Assembly: GCF_900156285.1 (NCBI RefSeq)
Contig: NZ_FTNC01000014.1
Span: 1 to 64,000 of the forward strand
Source: Halanaerobium kushneri
Lineage (GTDB): Bacteria > Bacillota > Halanaerobiia > Halanaerobiales > Halanaerobiaceae
Direction: 5' to 3'
Length of the DNA stretch: 64,000 bases
The translations under genes were made by a program, and so were the position numbers. The notes under the pieces were generated by a model. The model was not told the origin of the DNA, did no database searches, and saw nothing but the letters and a program-made list of their open reading frames with translations. Positions 36,198 to 44,966 of this stretch are shown one piece after another; position 1 is the stretch's first letter; each line of letters begins with the position of its first letter.

Positions 36198-36866
36198 TTA
36201 TTTTTCTAAAACCTCTATATGACCATCATTATAACCTACCACAATAATTTCTGCCATTTCTGCAAAAATCCCATTCTCTACAACTCCAGGCAGCTTGTTT
36301 AATTCCACGGCTATTTTTACAGGATCTTCAATTTTGCCAAAATCACAATCCAGAATATAGTTCCCATTATCTGTAACAAAAATCTCCCCATTTTCTTTTC
36401 TAATCTTTGAACTACAGCTGAATTTTTCAATCATTTGCTGTGTATACTGCCAGCTAAAAGGGGTTACCTCTACCGGAAGTGGAAATGCTCCCAGATGCTC
36501 AACAAGTTTAGACTCATCTACAACTATAATCAACTGATCAGTAGCTGAAGCAACTATCTTCTCTCTTAAGAGAGCGCCACCTCCACCTTTAATCAGGTTA
36601 AAGTCTGGATCAACTTCATCAGCACCATCAATTGTAAGATCAAGTGATTTAACATCGGATAATTCTACAAGTTCAATTCCTTCTGCTGCTGCCAGTTTTG
36701 CAGTTTCTTTTGATGTTGGTACAGCCTTGATTTTCAGTCCATTTTTAACCATTTCTCCTACTTTTTTTATTGCATAGTAAGCAGTTGAACCAGTACCCAG
36801 ACCTATTATCATCCCATCTTTAATATATTCTGCTGCTCTTTCTCCAGTAAGTTTTTTTGCCTTCAT
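36198..36866 (-). CDS. rpiA: ribose-5-phosphate isomerase A
   Basis: A 222-residue enzyme of standard length with GLGTGSTAYYAI, the TIDGADEVD active-site segment and KGGGGALLREKI. It interconverts ribose 5-phosphate and ribulose 5-phosphate in the cytoplasm. It is a monocistronic gene with its own promoter and terminator. The ATG follows AAGGAGAG. Confidence 0.95.
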   Translation of the reverse strand: MKAKKLTGERAAEYIKDGMIIGLGTGSTAYYAIKKVGEMVKNGLKIKAVPTSKETAKLAAAEGIELVELSDVKSLDLTIDGADEVDPDFNLIKGGGGALLREKIVASATDQLIIVVDESKLVEHLGAFPLPVEVTPFSWQYTQQMIEKFSCSSKIRKENGEIFVTDNGNYILDCDFGKIEDPVKIAVELNKLPGVVENGIFAEMAEIIVVGYNDGHIEVLEK

Positions 36867-36904
36867 AAATTATCTCTCCTTCTTAATTTAACTTGTTTAT
36901 TAAA

Positions 36905-36933
36905 ATTATATTTTAATGATTTACCGTAAACAA
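36905..36933 (-). promoter_or_regulatory. probable rpiA promoter
   Basis: TTGTTT (36928-36933) and TATAAT (36905-36910) on the minus strand, 17 bases apart. The rest of the 36867-37170 gap is AT-rich and holds only the plus-strand promoter at 37096-37124. Confidence 0.5.
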
Positions 36934-37095
36934 TTTAACAGAAATTTAAGCCGGCTTCAAGTAAACTTTATAATAGATAATAATTAAGCAATCAATTTAA
37001 AATTATATGATTCTAAGTAAAATCTTATCAAAATTAAGATTTAGATTCAATAATTAAATATTTAACAGCAGAGAATTAAAGGAAAATAAATCCAT

Positions 37096-37124
37096 TTGCT
37101 AATTTGTAAGGTCTATGTTATTAT
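37096..37124 (+). promoter_or_regulatory. probable promoter of the phospholipase C-like gene
   Basis: TTGCTA (37096-37101) and TATTAT (37119-37124) with a 17-base spacer, about 45 bases upstream of the gene. Confidence 0.5.
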
Positions 37125-37170
37125 TAAAATATCGAAATTTGTTGGCAAGGATTAAAATTACCGGGAGGTA

Positions 37171-37791
37171 TTGAAACTGGATACTAGAACACACAAAATG
37201 CTGGCTTATAAAATTCATGATCATTTTGCTAAAAATGATATCTGGCTTTCCAAAATGGCACTTGCCTGGGGAAGCATGAAACCTGATTTTATTAAAGGAG
37301 ATATAAGCCACTTTAAAGATGAAACTATGGAATTTTTTTATAAGCAATTTGATGAATTAAAAGAAATGAATCCCGACCAAAACCCCTATAAATTTGCAAT
37401 TAAACTAGGAGAATTATTCCACTATATTGCAGATTACTTCTGTAGAGCTCATAACGATCCTGAACTTAATCCAGGAACACTTCGAGAAAAAACAGTTCAT
37501 GTCTTTCATGAATGGAAATTAAATCTGCATGCACAGAATCTACACCCTGATTTTTTCAAAAAGGATCTGGAAGAAAATTTTGTCTACAAAAATAATTTGA
37601 AGACTTTTATTGAAAAAGAACACAAAGAATTTTTAGAGAGAGAATATAGTTTTAAAGATGATATAGCTTCGGCTTTTAGAGTTTCTGTTCTCATGACCAA
37701 TAAGCTGATTTATGAAATGCAACTAGAAGAAAATTATTCTTTTGCTCATATTTTCAATCTAAGACATCGTCTGCTCTATCAAAATGCATAA
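37171..37791 (+). CDS. zinc-dependent phospholipase C-like protein
   Basis: A 206-residue helical protein without a signal peptide. It resembles the zinc-dependent phospholipase C/S1-P1 nuclease-like family common in Firmicutes, with an N-terminal DTRTHKMLA, MALAWGSMKPDF and the helix LGELFHYIADYFCRAHND that carries candidate His/Asp zinc ligands. Real substrates of these short intracellular versions are not established. The start is uncertain: TTG at 37171 is only two bases after GGGAGG, a CTG at 37177 is better spaced, and ATG 37198 would remove the DTRTH segment. Confidence 0.7.
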   Translation: MKLDTRTHKMLAYKIHDHFAKNDIWLSKMALAWGSMKPDFIKGDISHFKDETMEFFYKQFDELKEMNPDQNPYKFAIKLGELFHYIADYFCRAHNDPELNPGTLREKTVHVFHEWKLNLHAQNLHPDFFKKDLEENFVYKNNLKTFIEKEHKEFLEREYSFKDDIASAFRVSVLMTNKLIYEMQLEENYSFAHIFNLRHRLLYQNA

Positions 37792-37807
37792 TTTGAATAT
37801 TAATTCA

Positions 37808-37849
37808 AAAAAGAGGAGTCCGATCTTTAAAAATCGGGCTCCTCTTTTC
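37808..37849. terminator. bidirectional terminator
   Basis: AAAAGAGGAG and CTCCTCTTTT continue into CCGAT/ATCGG through one T-G pair, giving a 16-bp stem with an eight-base loop. A/T runs on both sides let it end both the phospholipase-like gene and fxsA. Confidence 0.88.
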
Positions 37850-37852
37850 TAT

Positions 37853-38359
37853 TTATTTTAAATCTTCATCTTCTTCCACTTTCTCAGCCTCTACATCAAT
37901 AAAATCATCCTGATAATCAGCATATTTATCACTAGTCTGCTGATCATTTTTTTTCTGATTAAATCGACTTCCATAATGAACTTCAACCTTATTTTCTTTA
38001 ACATATTTAAGAAAATATTTTTTCACCAGAGCCGCAATCAAATCCCTAGAACCGGGCAAAATCAATAAAAAGCCTGTAATGTCGGTTAAAAAACCCGGAG
38101 TTAATAGGGTTACACCACCAATTAAAATCAGTAAAGCACTGATTAAGTCATCTGTAGGCATCTTACCCTGATTAAGAGTTGAACGAATATTACTAACAAC
38201 CTGGTAACCCTGCCTTTTTGCAATGCTGATTCCGGCTGCACCTGTAAAGATAATTATCATTACAGTTGTAAAAACACCAATAAATTTACTAACTTCCAGT
38301 AAAAAATAAAGTTCAATAAGTGGAACAAGAATAAATATCATTAATAATTTATAAAACAT
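37853..38359 (-). CDS. fxsA: FxsA-family membrane protein
   Basis: A 168-residue protein with a family-typical N-terminus (LVPLIELYFLLEVSKFIG), about three to four hydrophobic segments, and GGVTLLTPGFLTDITGFLLILP. The C-terminal 50 residues are soluble and acidic. FxsA proteins are inner-membrane proteins known for relieving phage exclusion when overproduced in E. coli; their normal role is unknown. It follows the HD hydrolase gene by 42 bases and may share its transcript. Confidence 0.88.
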   Translation of the reverse strand: MFYKLLMIFILVPLIELYFLLEVSKFIGVFTTVMIIIFTGAAGISIAKRQGYQVVSNIRSTLNQGKMPTDDLISALLILIGGVTLLTPGFLTDITGFLLILPGSRDLIAALVKKYFLKYVKENKVEVHYGSRFNQKKNDQQTSDKYADYQDDFIDVEAEKVEEDEDLK

Positions 38360-38401
38360 AAATACCTTCCTTAATTAAAATTATACTAGATTATTTTTAT
38401 A

Positions 38402-39079
38402 CTACTTCTCCTGGTAATTAACATGCCCCAATAACTCGAGCTCATTAATTAAAAGTCGGAATCTACAGCCCAAATATTTAGCTGCTTCTTTACACATTTC
38501 CATTCTATAGAGATAAATTTCGAAATAATCCATTACCTGACTAATCGAGGAATCATAATCGATACTTAAGGTAATTGTTTCTTCTTCTGGATCTACAGAA
38601 ATTTTAGAGTCCCGAATTGCAAGATTAACTCGGTCATGAATAAAAGTAGAATCTTTCTTATTAACTCTTGTTCTGTGGGCATCACTTTTATCAGCCAGAA
38701 TTAAGGCAGCAGTAATTGGACTTACAGCCTTACCAATTTCTACATCATGATTAGCTATAGCTGTTGTAATCTTAGTTATATCTTCAAGTGGAACTCCTAT
38801 TCTTCTTAATTCTGTATAAACTATATTGGCACCAGAAATACCATGATGTTTACGATTGAACATATTTCCAATATCATGCAGATAGCCTGTAATTGCTCCC
38901 AGTTCTACTGTTTTTTTATCAAAACCTAGTTCTTTAAGAATTCTACTTGTAGTTTCAGAGACATAATTAACATGCCTAAAACCATGCTCTGTATAACCTT
39001 TTTCTGAAAGATAATGATTGGCTTCTTTAATCATATGCTGAAAATCAGGATTAGCCTTTATTTCTCTTAGAGTCAACAT
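38402..39079 (-). CDS. HD-domain metal-dependent phosphohydrolase
   Basis: A 225-residue cytoplasmic protein. HGFRHVNYV, GYLHDIGNMF, KHHGISGA, ANHDVE and ADKSDAHRTRV supply the ordered His/Asp metal ligands of an HD hydrolase. It is not of the HD-GYP class. The substrate is unknown; nucleotides or phosphomonoesters are typical for the superfamily. The ATG follows GGGAGG. Confidence 0.82.
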   Translation of the reverse strand: MLTLREIKANPDFQHMIKEANHYLSEKGYTEHGFRHVNYVSETTSRILKELGFDKKTVELGAITGYLHDIGNMFNRKHHGISGANIVYTELRRIGVPLEDITKITTAIANHDVEIGKAVSPITAALILADKSDAHRTRVNKKDSTFIHDRVNLAIRDSKISVDPEEETITLSIDYDSSISQVMDYFEIYLYRMEMCKEAAKYLGCRFRLLINELELLGHVNYQEK

Positions 39080-39183
39080 AATATTACCTCCCTTATTTAT
39101 CTTATATTATTAATTTTATAGGTATTAATATATATTATCTAATATTAAGGAAGGCTTTGCAAGTTAAAAGGACTACAACTTAA

Positions 39184-39981
39184 TTAAAAATTGTCACCAT
39201 CAAGCATATTCCCAATTTGTCCCAGTACAGAGCCCTCTCCCTTTTGTTTCCCGGAAAGGCGGGGAGCACTTTTGATAATTCTATCAGCAAGTCTGGAAAA
39301 AGGCAGACTCTGCAGATAAACTGTACCTGTACCCTGAAGAGTAGCCAGAAATAAACCTTCGCCTCCAAAGAGCATAGACTTCAATTCTCCTGCTCTTTCA
39401 ATATTATAATCAATACCAGCTGTAAACCCAACCAGGCAGCCGGTATCAACTTTAATTTTTTCATTCCTTAATTCTTTTTTGACTACTGTACCACCTGCAT
39501 GAACAAAGACCTTGCCATCTCCACTTAATTTTTGCAGAATAAAACCTTCGCCTCCAAACAAACCAGTACCGAAGCGCTTGTTAAATGTGATATCTACCTT
39601 AGTTCCCAGAGCAGCACATAAAAAAGCATCTTTTTGACAGGTAAACTGGTTTTGAGGTAATGCTGCCAGATCAAGATCAATAATTTTACCAGGATAGGGA
39701 GCTGCAAAAGCAATTTTTTTCTTCCCGTAATCTTTATTGGTAAAATGAGTCATAAATATTGATTCTCCAGTAATTACTCGCTTACCTGCTCCAAATATTT
39801 TACCAAGAATAGAATTATTAACCTCAGTTCCATCTCCCATTTTTGCTTCAAAAGAAATGCCATTATCCATCCAGTTCATTGCTCCAGCCTCAGCAATAAC
39901 TGTTTCTTCCGGATCCAGCTCAACTTCCACAACCTGCATATCATCACCAATAATCTCATAATCAATCTCGTGACTTTTCAT
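39184..39981 (-). CDS. AIM24 / TIGR00266-family protein
   Basis: A 265-residue beta-rich protein with the family features: [21 protein letters not shown] near residue 35-55, [11 protein letters not shown], and [17 protein letters not shown] near the middle. The C-terminal part repeats [14 protein letters not shown]. Members are widespread, with a biochemical role not established; no signal peptide is seen. It starts 19 bases after the Cys-rich small protein gene, so the two are co-transcribed. Confidence 0.88.
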   Translation of the reverse strand: MKSHEIDYEIIGDDMQVVEVELDPEETVIAEAGAMNWMDNGISFEAKMGDGTEVNNSILGKIFGAGKRVITGESIFMTHFTNKDYGKKKIAFAAPYPGKIIDLDLAALPQNQFTCQKDAFLCAALGTKVDITFNKRFGTGLFGGEGFILQKLSGDGKVFVHAGGTVVKKELRNEKIKVDTGCLVGFTAGIDYNIERAGELKSMLFGGEGLFLATLQGTGTVYLQSLPFSRLADRIIKSAPRLSGKQKGEGSVLGQIGNMLDGDNF

Positions 39982-40000
39982 CTAAATCTCCTCTTTTCTT

Positions 40001-40303
40001 TTAGTGAACTAAATCTGAAATTTCAGCCGGTGTTATTAGACGGTCATCATAGGATATTATTAATTCCTCTTCTGTAAATTCTACCGCATCAACAACTCCT
40101 GTATAAGCTTTAATCCGTTCAATTAACACCTCAGCCTTACATTCCATTTCCTGCAGTTTAATTCTATATTCAACACTGTATTTCCTGCTGTGTTCTGATT
40201 TTTCTTTTAAAATTTCAGCTAATTCTTCCTCTGTTAACTGACTGCCACCGCAGTTATTTGGGCTTTGAGAACCACAACCACAGTTTCCACATTTCTCAGA
40301 CAT
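40001..40303 (-). CDS. small protein with Cys-rich N-terminus
   Basis: A 100-residue protein not recognised. Residues 5-18 contain four cysteines (CGNCGCGSQSPNNC), enough to bind a metal or Fe-S cluster. A charged helix follows, then a compact alpha/beta end (AYTGVVDAVEFTEEELIISY) that looks like a ferredoxin-like fold. It is upstream of, and close to, the AIM24-family gene. A metal-handling role is a guess from the cysteines. Confidence 0.7.
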   Translation of the reverse strand: MSEKCGNCGCGSQSPNNCGGSQLTEEELAEILKEKSEHSRKYSVEYRIKLQEMECKAEVLIERIKAYTGVVDAVEFTEEELIISYDDRLITPAEISDLVH

Positions 40304-40371
40304 AAATTAACCTCCTTATCCAAATTTTAATAATCTATAAATAACAGTTAAGTTATAATTTTCTTTCCAAT

Positions 40372-40394
40372 AACAATTACTAAAAATAATTGTT
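40372..40394. repeat. inverted repeat in a divergent promoter region
   Basis: AACAATTA and TAATTGTT flank a seven-base spacer. It lies between the divergent Cys-rich gene and the FliK-like gene, a likely place for an operator serving either side. Confidence 0.4.
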
Positions 40395-40506
40395 GTCTCT
40401 GCTATAATAATATATGAGATTTTAAAGGATTTCAATCAATTTTATAGAAATAAAGAATAAGCAAAAGAATAAAACAATTGATTATTAAATACCGGGAGTG
40501 AAGTTT

Positions 40507-42087
40507 ATGGACTTAAATGGTCTGGCACCGATTAGAAAACTTGATATAGGAATACTTAGACAGGCTTTAAATACTGATAATATTACTACCGATGAAAGCC
40601 AGGGCAAAAGTGAAAATGCTGAACTACTGCCGGAAATTTTTCGTCTTCTTGCTTCTCTAGAAGATGATAGTCAAAAAATGCTTCTGGATAGCTGGGCTAA
40701 AATGGAAATGCCCTTGACTGAAAAAACTGTGGCAAATTTAATTCAATATTTAGGAGATAATCCGGCTACAAATGCAGAAGATAAAATGGCTGTGATTAAA
40801 GCTTTTGCTTTTCTGGAAAGTAATAACCTCCCATTTTCAGAGAAGTTTGTTAATGCACTGCGTTCTGTTTTTAGTAATAATGGAAATTTAGGATCTATAC
40901 TTGAACAGTTTATAAATTCAGACAATCAACTTTCTTCAAATCAGCTTAATAATCTGCTTTCCCAATTAAATATAACTGAGCTTAAAAACTCTCTCAATAA
41001 TATTAATAATTTAGATCAGCAGAATCAAAATACAGTAAACCAGGAAACTGGTCCTAAAACAAATCTTAATTTTATAAACCAGAATTCGGAAACTACAGTT
41101 AATAACTTTACAGACCAGACGAATAACAATCTTAATCCTCAAATTTTAAATAACTTTAGTCAGCTGGACCAGGAATTTAAGAATATCATTTTAAATAATC
41201 TTAACAAACTCAACCAAGATTTTGACCGAAATACGCTTAAAATTTTAAATAATTTTTTGACACATAATAATGTCGAATCCAGCTCGGAAAAACTATCTTT
41301 AGTAAAAGCTTTTGCTTTTTTAGAAAATAATAAGCTGCCTTTATCTGAAAATCTGATTAAAGAAACTGCAGCTAAATTTGAGCAGAATATAAGTCAATTC
41401 ACTGAAAGTTTAACTAATAAAAACCAGATTTTTACTAATTTAAATCAGCAGAATTCTCCTCTGTTAAATAGAAATGAATCAGCAGTAAATTTAGACAATC
41501 CAGCCCAGAATATTGCTGAATCTCTGTCTGCTCATAGTAAAATTTCGGATCAGATTCTTTCTCTTTTCAATAGAACTGGAGGGGAAAACGAAGAAAAAAT
41601 TGCAGATAATATTTTAGGACAGAAACTTATCAATTTACAACAGCAGAGCCAAAATACACCTCTAATGCTGGCACTTGAAATTCCAGTCCAACTTCCAAAT
41701 AACAAACTTTCTTCTCTACTTTTAAAAATTGAAGAAGATCGAAATGGTGAATCTGAAAATAAAAAAGCCAAAAAAGGATATAATATATCTTTTATTTTAG
41801 AATTCGAAAATATTGGTCCTATTCAAACTAAAATAAATGTGGATCAAAAAAACATTAATACAACTATTTTTACAGAAAGTGCTCAAACGGCAGATCTAAT
41901 TGAAGCAAACTTTAACAGTTTGCAGTCAAATCTAAAAAATGAAGGTTTTACTATTAACAGTTTTCGCATCAAAAACTTTTCTAATTTGAAATCAGAAAGA
42001 GATGATTTTTTTAATAATTTAATTCTAAATGAATTGAATGAGTTTGATGATAATGGCAATTACAGACATATAGATATTAAAATTTAA
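40507..42087 (+). CDS. FliK-like / YlqG-like protein
   Basis: A 526-residue protein. The long middle (about 130-375) is Asn/Gln-rich and low in complexity, with repeated NNL/LNQ stretches. The same LVKAFAFLENNKLPLSE-type segment occurs twice (about residues 95 and 260), so part of it is duplicated. The C-terminus (about 395-500) resembles the flagellar hook-length control (FliK) C-terminal domain, with FILEFENIGPIQTKINV. It stands with a FlhB-C-terminal-like gene and resembles the B. subtilis ylqG-ylqH pair. The start is ATG 40507 behind GGGAG, not the GTG at 40498. Confidence 0.75.
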   Translation: MDLNGLAPIRKLDIGILRQALNTDNITTDESQGKSENAELLPEIFRLLASLEDDSQKMLLDSWAKMEMPLTEKTVANLIQYLGDNPATNAEDKMAVIKAFAFLESNNLPFSEKFVNALRSVFSNNGNLGSILEQFINSDNQLSSNQLNNLLSQLNITELKNSLNNINNLDQQNQNTVNQETGPKTNLNFINQNSETTVNNFTDQTNNNLNPQILNNFSQLDQEFKNIILNNLNKLNQDFDRNTLKILNNFLTHNNVESSSEKLSLVKAFAFLENNKLPLSENLIKETAAKFEQNISQFTESLTNKNQIFTNLNQQNSPLLNRNESAVNLDNPAQNIAESLSAHSKISDQILSLFNRTGGENEEKIADNILGQKLINLQQQSQNTPLMLALEIPVQLPNNKLSSLLLKIEEDRNGESENKKAKKGYNISFILEFENIGPIQTKINVDQKNINTTIFTESAQTADLIEANFNSLQSNLKNEGFTINSFRIKNFSNLKSERDDFFNNLILNELNEFDDNGNYRHIDIKI

Positions 42088-42154
42088 ATATCAAAATCTC
42101 ACTAATTTATACTTTAATTAATAATCTTATATTTTCTGAAATGAGGTAATTTAG

Positions 42155-42436
42155 ATGACAGTAAATAAAAATAAATCTGAAACTAAAAAAACCGTAGCAC
42201 TTAAATATGATCAGAATACTGATCAAGCTCCCCGAATTATTGCAAGTGGGAAGGGGAGCATTGCTGAAAAAATAATAAAAAAAGCCAGACAGGAAAACAT
42301 CCCTATCAAAGAAGATAAAGATGTTGTTCAGGTTCTGGCTGAACTCAATATAGGAGATGAAATCCCCGAAGAGCTGTACACTGTTATTGCAGAAATTCTT
42401 TCATTTTTCTATAACATAGAAGATCTTCAGGCATAA
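42155..42436 (+). CDS. FlhB C-terminal-domain-like protein (YlqH type)
   Basis: A 93-residue protein similar to the cytoplasmic C-terminal domain of FlhB/YscU type III export proteins: VALKYDQNTDQAPRIIASGKG followed by AEKIIKKARQENIPI. It lacks the membrane part and the NPTH self-cleavage motif, so it is a stand-alone domain. It lies 67 bases after the FliK-like gene in the same direction. A role in export substrate switching is unlikely without the membrane domain. Confidence 0.85.
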   Translation: MTVNKNKSETKKTVALKYDQNTDQAPRIIASGKGSIAEKIIKKARQENIPIKEDKDVVQVLAELNIGDEIPEELYTVIAEILSFFYNIEDLQA

Positions 42437-42437
42437 T

Positions 42438-42962
42438 TTATTTTAGTGCTATATCGGCCTGGTACCATTTGATAAATTCTTCTAAAAAGTCCTCTGGTAA
42501 TAATTCTAAGTAAACTACCAATTCATTATCTGCAGTTTCTGCTTTATATTCAATGATCAATTTACGCCCAGCAAGTTCGTATAATTTATCATCAATGTCT
42601 TCCAGTTTTTGAAAATGAGGAATTTCTATATCCTCTCCCCGTAAAGATCTAAAAATTATCCGCTCAATATCTTTTCTATTTACAATTTTAGTTTTTAAAT
42701 GATCATCACCCTTAACTACAATAGTCCTATTAGTTAAAACAATTTTTTTATTCCAGACCTGATAGGTGCTCTTTATTATAGGTAATGCCTCAAATGCAAA
42801 TAATAAAACACCTGATAAATAAATAAGATATATTAAAATTCGCTGATAAAGCCCAATGCCAGGATAAAAAAACTGCAGTAAAATACCTGCCATAAAAATT
42901 CCAATCGGAGTATAAAGTTTTTCTAAAAATCTATATTTATTATATTCATAAACTTCTTCCAT
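42438..42962 (-). CDS. membrane protein with PH-like domain
   Basis: A 174-residue protein with two hydrophobic helices (about 20-65) and a C-terminal soluble beta domain. The segment KKIVLTNRTIVVKGDDHLKTKIVNRKDIERI is like the bacterial PH/YcxB-type domain. The function is not known. The start is ATG 42960-42962, eight bases after GGAGG; the longer frame adds 13 residues without support. It converges with the FlhB-like gene, one base from its stop. Confidence 0.6.
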   Translation of the reverse strand: MEEVYEYNKYRFLEKLYTPIGIFMAGILLQFFYPGIGLYQRILIYLIYLSGVLLFAFEALPIIKSTYQVWNKKIVLTNRTIVVKGDDHLKTKIVNRKDIERIIFRSLRGEDIEIPHFQKLEDIDDKLYELAGRKLIIEYKAETADNELVVYLELLPEDFLEEFIKWYQADIALK

Positions 42963-42990
42963 AATTTCTGCCTCCATCGATAAGTGTTTA

Positions 42991-43011
42991 AAAGCCCCCA
43001 CAGGAGCCTTT
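42991..43011 (-). terminator. weak terminator after cheX
   Basis: AAAGCCCCC and GGAGCCTTT pair with one mismatch and a three-base loop. The T tract on the minus strand is short. Confidence 0.45.
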
Positions 43012-43016
43012 AAAAA

Positions 43017-43472
43017 CTAATTAATCGAAAATCCAACATCAAATTCTCCCAGTTCAGTATTAAATTTAACCATCAATACCTTATCTGCTTCAGAACTGAT
43101 ATTGATATTCTTACCTGTTACAATCTGTGGTGGTGCAATGTCACAACTCAACCCCTGTGCTGTTAAACCAGTTGTAGCTTTACCGCTAATAATATTCCCC
43201 AGTTCTCCCATAGCTGAAGTTACAAATTTATCAAGCTTCTGCATCTCCATCCCTGACATGGCTTCCACAACTTTTAAAGCCATCTCACTGGAAAAACTAT
43301 ATACAATAGATCCTTTGATATCTCCTGTCATACCAATAATTACATTTGCTTCTTTATCAGTCACTAAGTCTTCCTGAATTGAAACTTCTTTCTTTTTAGG
43401 TTCTAATGAAAGCATAGTTTGAAAAACTGAATCAGTTGCTGCAATTATTGGATTTAAGTATTTTGCATCCAT
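43017..43472 (-). CDS. cheX: chemotaxis phosphatase CheX-type
   Basis: A 151-residue protein of the CheC/CheX/FliY fold. The Glu-x-x-Asn active-site motif is in MGELGNIISGKA, and TGDIKGSIVYSF and GLSCDIAPPQIV match CheX. CheX removes phosphate from CheY-P in the chemotaxis pathway. Its start overlaps the bacteriohemerythrin stop by one base, so they form a two-gene operon. Confidence 0.85.
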   Translation of the reverse strand: MDAKYLNPIIAATDSVFQTMLSLEPKKKEVSIQEDLVTDKEANVIIGMTGDIKGSIVYSFSSEMALKVVEAMSGMEMQKLDKFVTSAMGELGNIISGKATTGLTAQGLSCDIAPPQIVTGKNINISSEADKVLMVKFNTELGEFDVGFSIN

Positions 43473-43903
43473 TACTTACTTTCCTCCTCATTCTCTTTAG
43501 CAGAATTTATATGTTCTCCAATATCCTGATCAGTTGAGGCAACATGATTAATCAACCAGGTTAAGAGCCTACCACTAAATTCCAGTAGAAAATCTTCATC
43601 ATAATCATTTTTACTGTACTGATGCTGAAAATCTGCAACTTCGGCTTTAAAATCCTCATGAATTTGATGGTGTTTTTCGTAATCAGGATAATTGTACCTT
43701 TTCTGTAACGCTTCTTCGGCATCAAAATGTGTCACAACATATTCGCCCATAAAATTCAAAGTTTTTTCCACTTCTTCTTTTTTTTCAGCCTTCTCTTTAT
43801 CACTTCTGACAGTCTGAATAAAATCTCCCAGGCGACTAAAGAGTTCCTTATGCTGCTTATCTACCAGTTCTACTCCAATTTTATACTCATCTCTCCAGAT
43901 CAT
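43472..43903 (-). CDS. bacteriohemerythrin
   Basis: A 143-residue four-helix protein with the diiron ligands of hemerythrins: His18 (DKQHKELF), HFDAEE, HHQIHEDF and INHVASTDQDI. It binds oxygen or nitric oxide at a non-heme diiron site in the cytoplasm. Coupling with cheX suggests it supplies an oxygen signal or buffer for taxis, which is an inference from context. Confidence 0.93.
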   Translation of the reverse strand: MIWRDEYKIGVELVDKQHKELFSRLGDFIQTVRSDKEKAEKKEEVEKTLNFMGEYVVTHFDAEEALQKRYNYPDYEKHHQIHEDFKAEVADFQHQYSKNDYDEDFLLEFSGRLLTWLINHVASTDQDIGEHINSAKENEEESK

Positions 43904-43996
43904 TTTTTCACTCCTCTTTCAAATATATAAATAATAATAATACTGATTATATTTTATTACATATTCAATGCTTTTTCAAATATCACACTTTCATCA

Positions 43997-44025
43997 TTGT
44001 AAAAGAGATTAATTGAGAATATAAT
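43997..44025 (+). promoter_or_regulatory. promoter of the secreted repeat protein
   Basis: TTGTAA (43997-44002) and TATAAT (44020-44025) with a 17-base spacer. The gene starts 48 bases after the -10 box, behind AGGAGGAG. Confidence 0.65.
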
Positions 44026-44072
44026 ATAGATAAAGGCTTCTTTTAAAGATCAATTTCAGGAGGAGAGATAAT

Positions 44073-44864
44073 ATGTTTAAAAAAGCTACTATTTTTATTT
44101 TATTTATATTACTTCTTTTTAATTCAATTTCTGCTGCTGCAGCTGGACTGGATGATTTTGATAAACAGTTATTGATTAGAGTTTTTAAAGATGTTGATAG
44201 TGAAGATATTGAATACATGGCAAGACTTGGACTGAATAGTAAAGATATCAGCTTGATACTCTATTACTACAGCAACTCTGGTAAAATACTTGATCGGGAT
44301 GAGCTGGACCGAATGATTCGAAATAGAGAAAGAATTAATGAATTTCACCGTTATTTTGGTATGCCAGCAATAATTTTTGATGATGATCTTATCCGTTTTA
44401 GACATCCATACCGTGAAAGACATTTCCCTCCTTTTAATAGTAAAAAATATGATAAAAAATATAAGTTCAATGGGGGAACAGAAGTATTAAAAGTACGTGG
44501 TAACAATTATGATTATAAATATAATAATAATCGGACCGGAGTCGAAGAAAAAATAGAAATTAAAAATAAAAAATATGAGTATTATTATCGAGATCGTAAT
44601 ATGATAGAAATGCTTGAAGTTCATCATGCTAATAATAAATATAGTTATTATTACAAAAATTTAAATACTGGCAGAGTTATCCAGAAAGAAGGAAGAGGAC
44701 AAAGAGCAACTCGAGATAATGTTTACGAAGAATTAAAAGAAAAATACCATGATTTAGAAGATGATGACTTTAATGATGATTATAATGAAGATCAGAAAAA
44801 TGATGACAGTGGAGTTGATATACAGTTCGATATTAAGATTGATTTAAGTGATCTTTTAAATTAA
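44073..44864 (+). CDS. secreted Tyr-rich repeat protein, unrecognised
   Basis: A 263-residue protein with a clear signal peptide (about 1-24, ending AAAAG). Residues 25-100 are helical and charged. Residues 137-202 hold three tandem units of about 21-24 residues (E137-V157, E158-I178, E179-V202), each with an E-x3-V/I start and a Y-x-Y-x-Y or YYY core. A strongly acidic stretch (about 228-246) and a short hydrophobic end follow. No family was recognised. It has its own promoter and a strong terminator, so it is a single transcription unit. It is probably periplasmic or extracellular. Confidence 0.75.
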   Translation: MFKKATIFILFILLLFNSISAAAAGLDDFDKQLLIRVFKDVDSEDIEYMARLGLNSKDISLILYYYSNSGKILDRDELDRMIRNRERINEFHRYFGMPAIIFDDDLIRFRHPYRERHFPPFNSKKYDKKYKFNGGTEVLKVRGNNYDYKYNNNRTGVEEKIEIKNKKYEYYYRDRNMIEMLEVHHANNKYSYYYKNLNTGRVIQKEGRGQRATRDNVYEELKEKYHDLEDDDFNDDYNEDQKNDDSGVDIQFDIKIDLSDLLN

Positions 44865-44904
44865 ATGTTCTAAATGTTAATTTAAAATATTTAATATCTA
44901 ATTT

Positions 44905-44938
44905 AAAGGCCGGGATTATAACCCCGGCCTTTTTTGTT
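44905..44938 (+). terminator. strong terminator after the secreted repeat gene
   Basis: AAAGGCCGGG and CCCGGCCTTT form a 10-bp stem with an eight-base loop, followed by TTTTGTTCT. Confidence 0.88.
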
Positions 44939-44966
44939 CTTTAATTAATTATTTGATTTTTTTAAC

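Noticed and set aside
37099-37347. An 82-codon minus-strand open frame overlapping the phospholipase-like gene
   Set aside because: It is antisense to a gene with family similarity, has no good ribosome binding site and encodes no recognisable domain.
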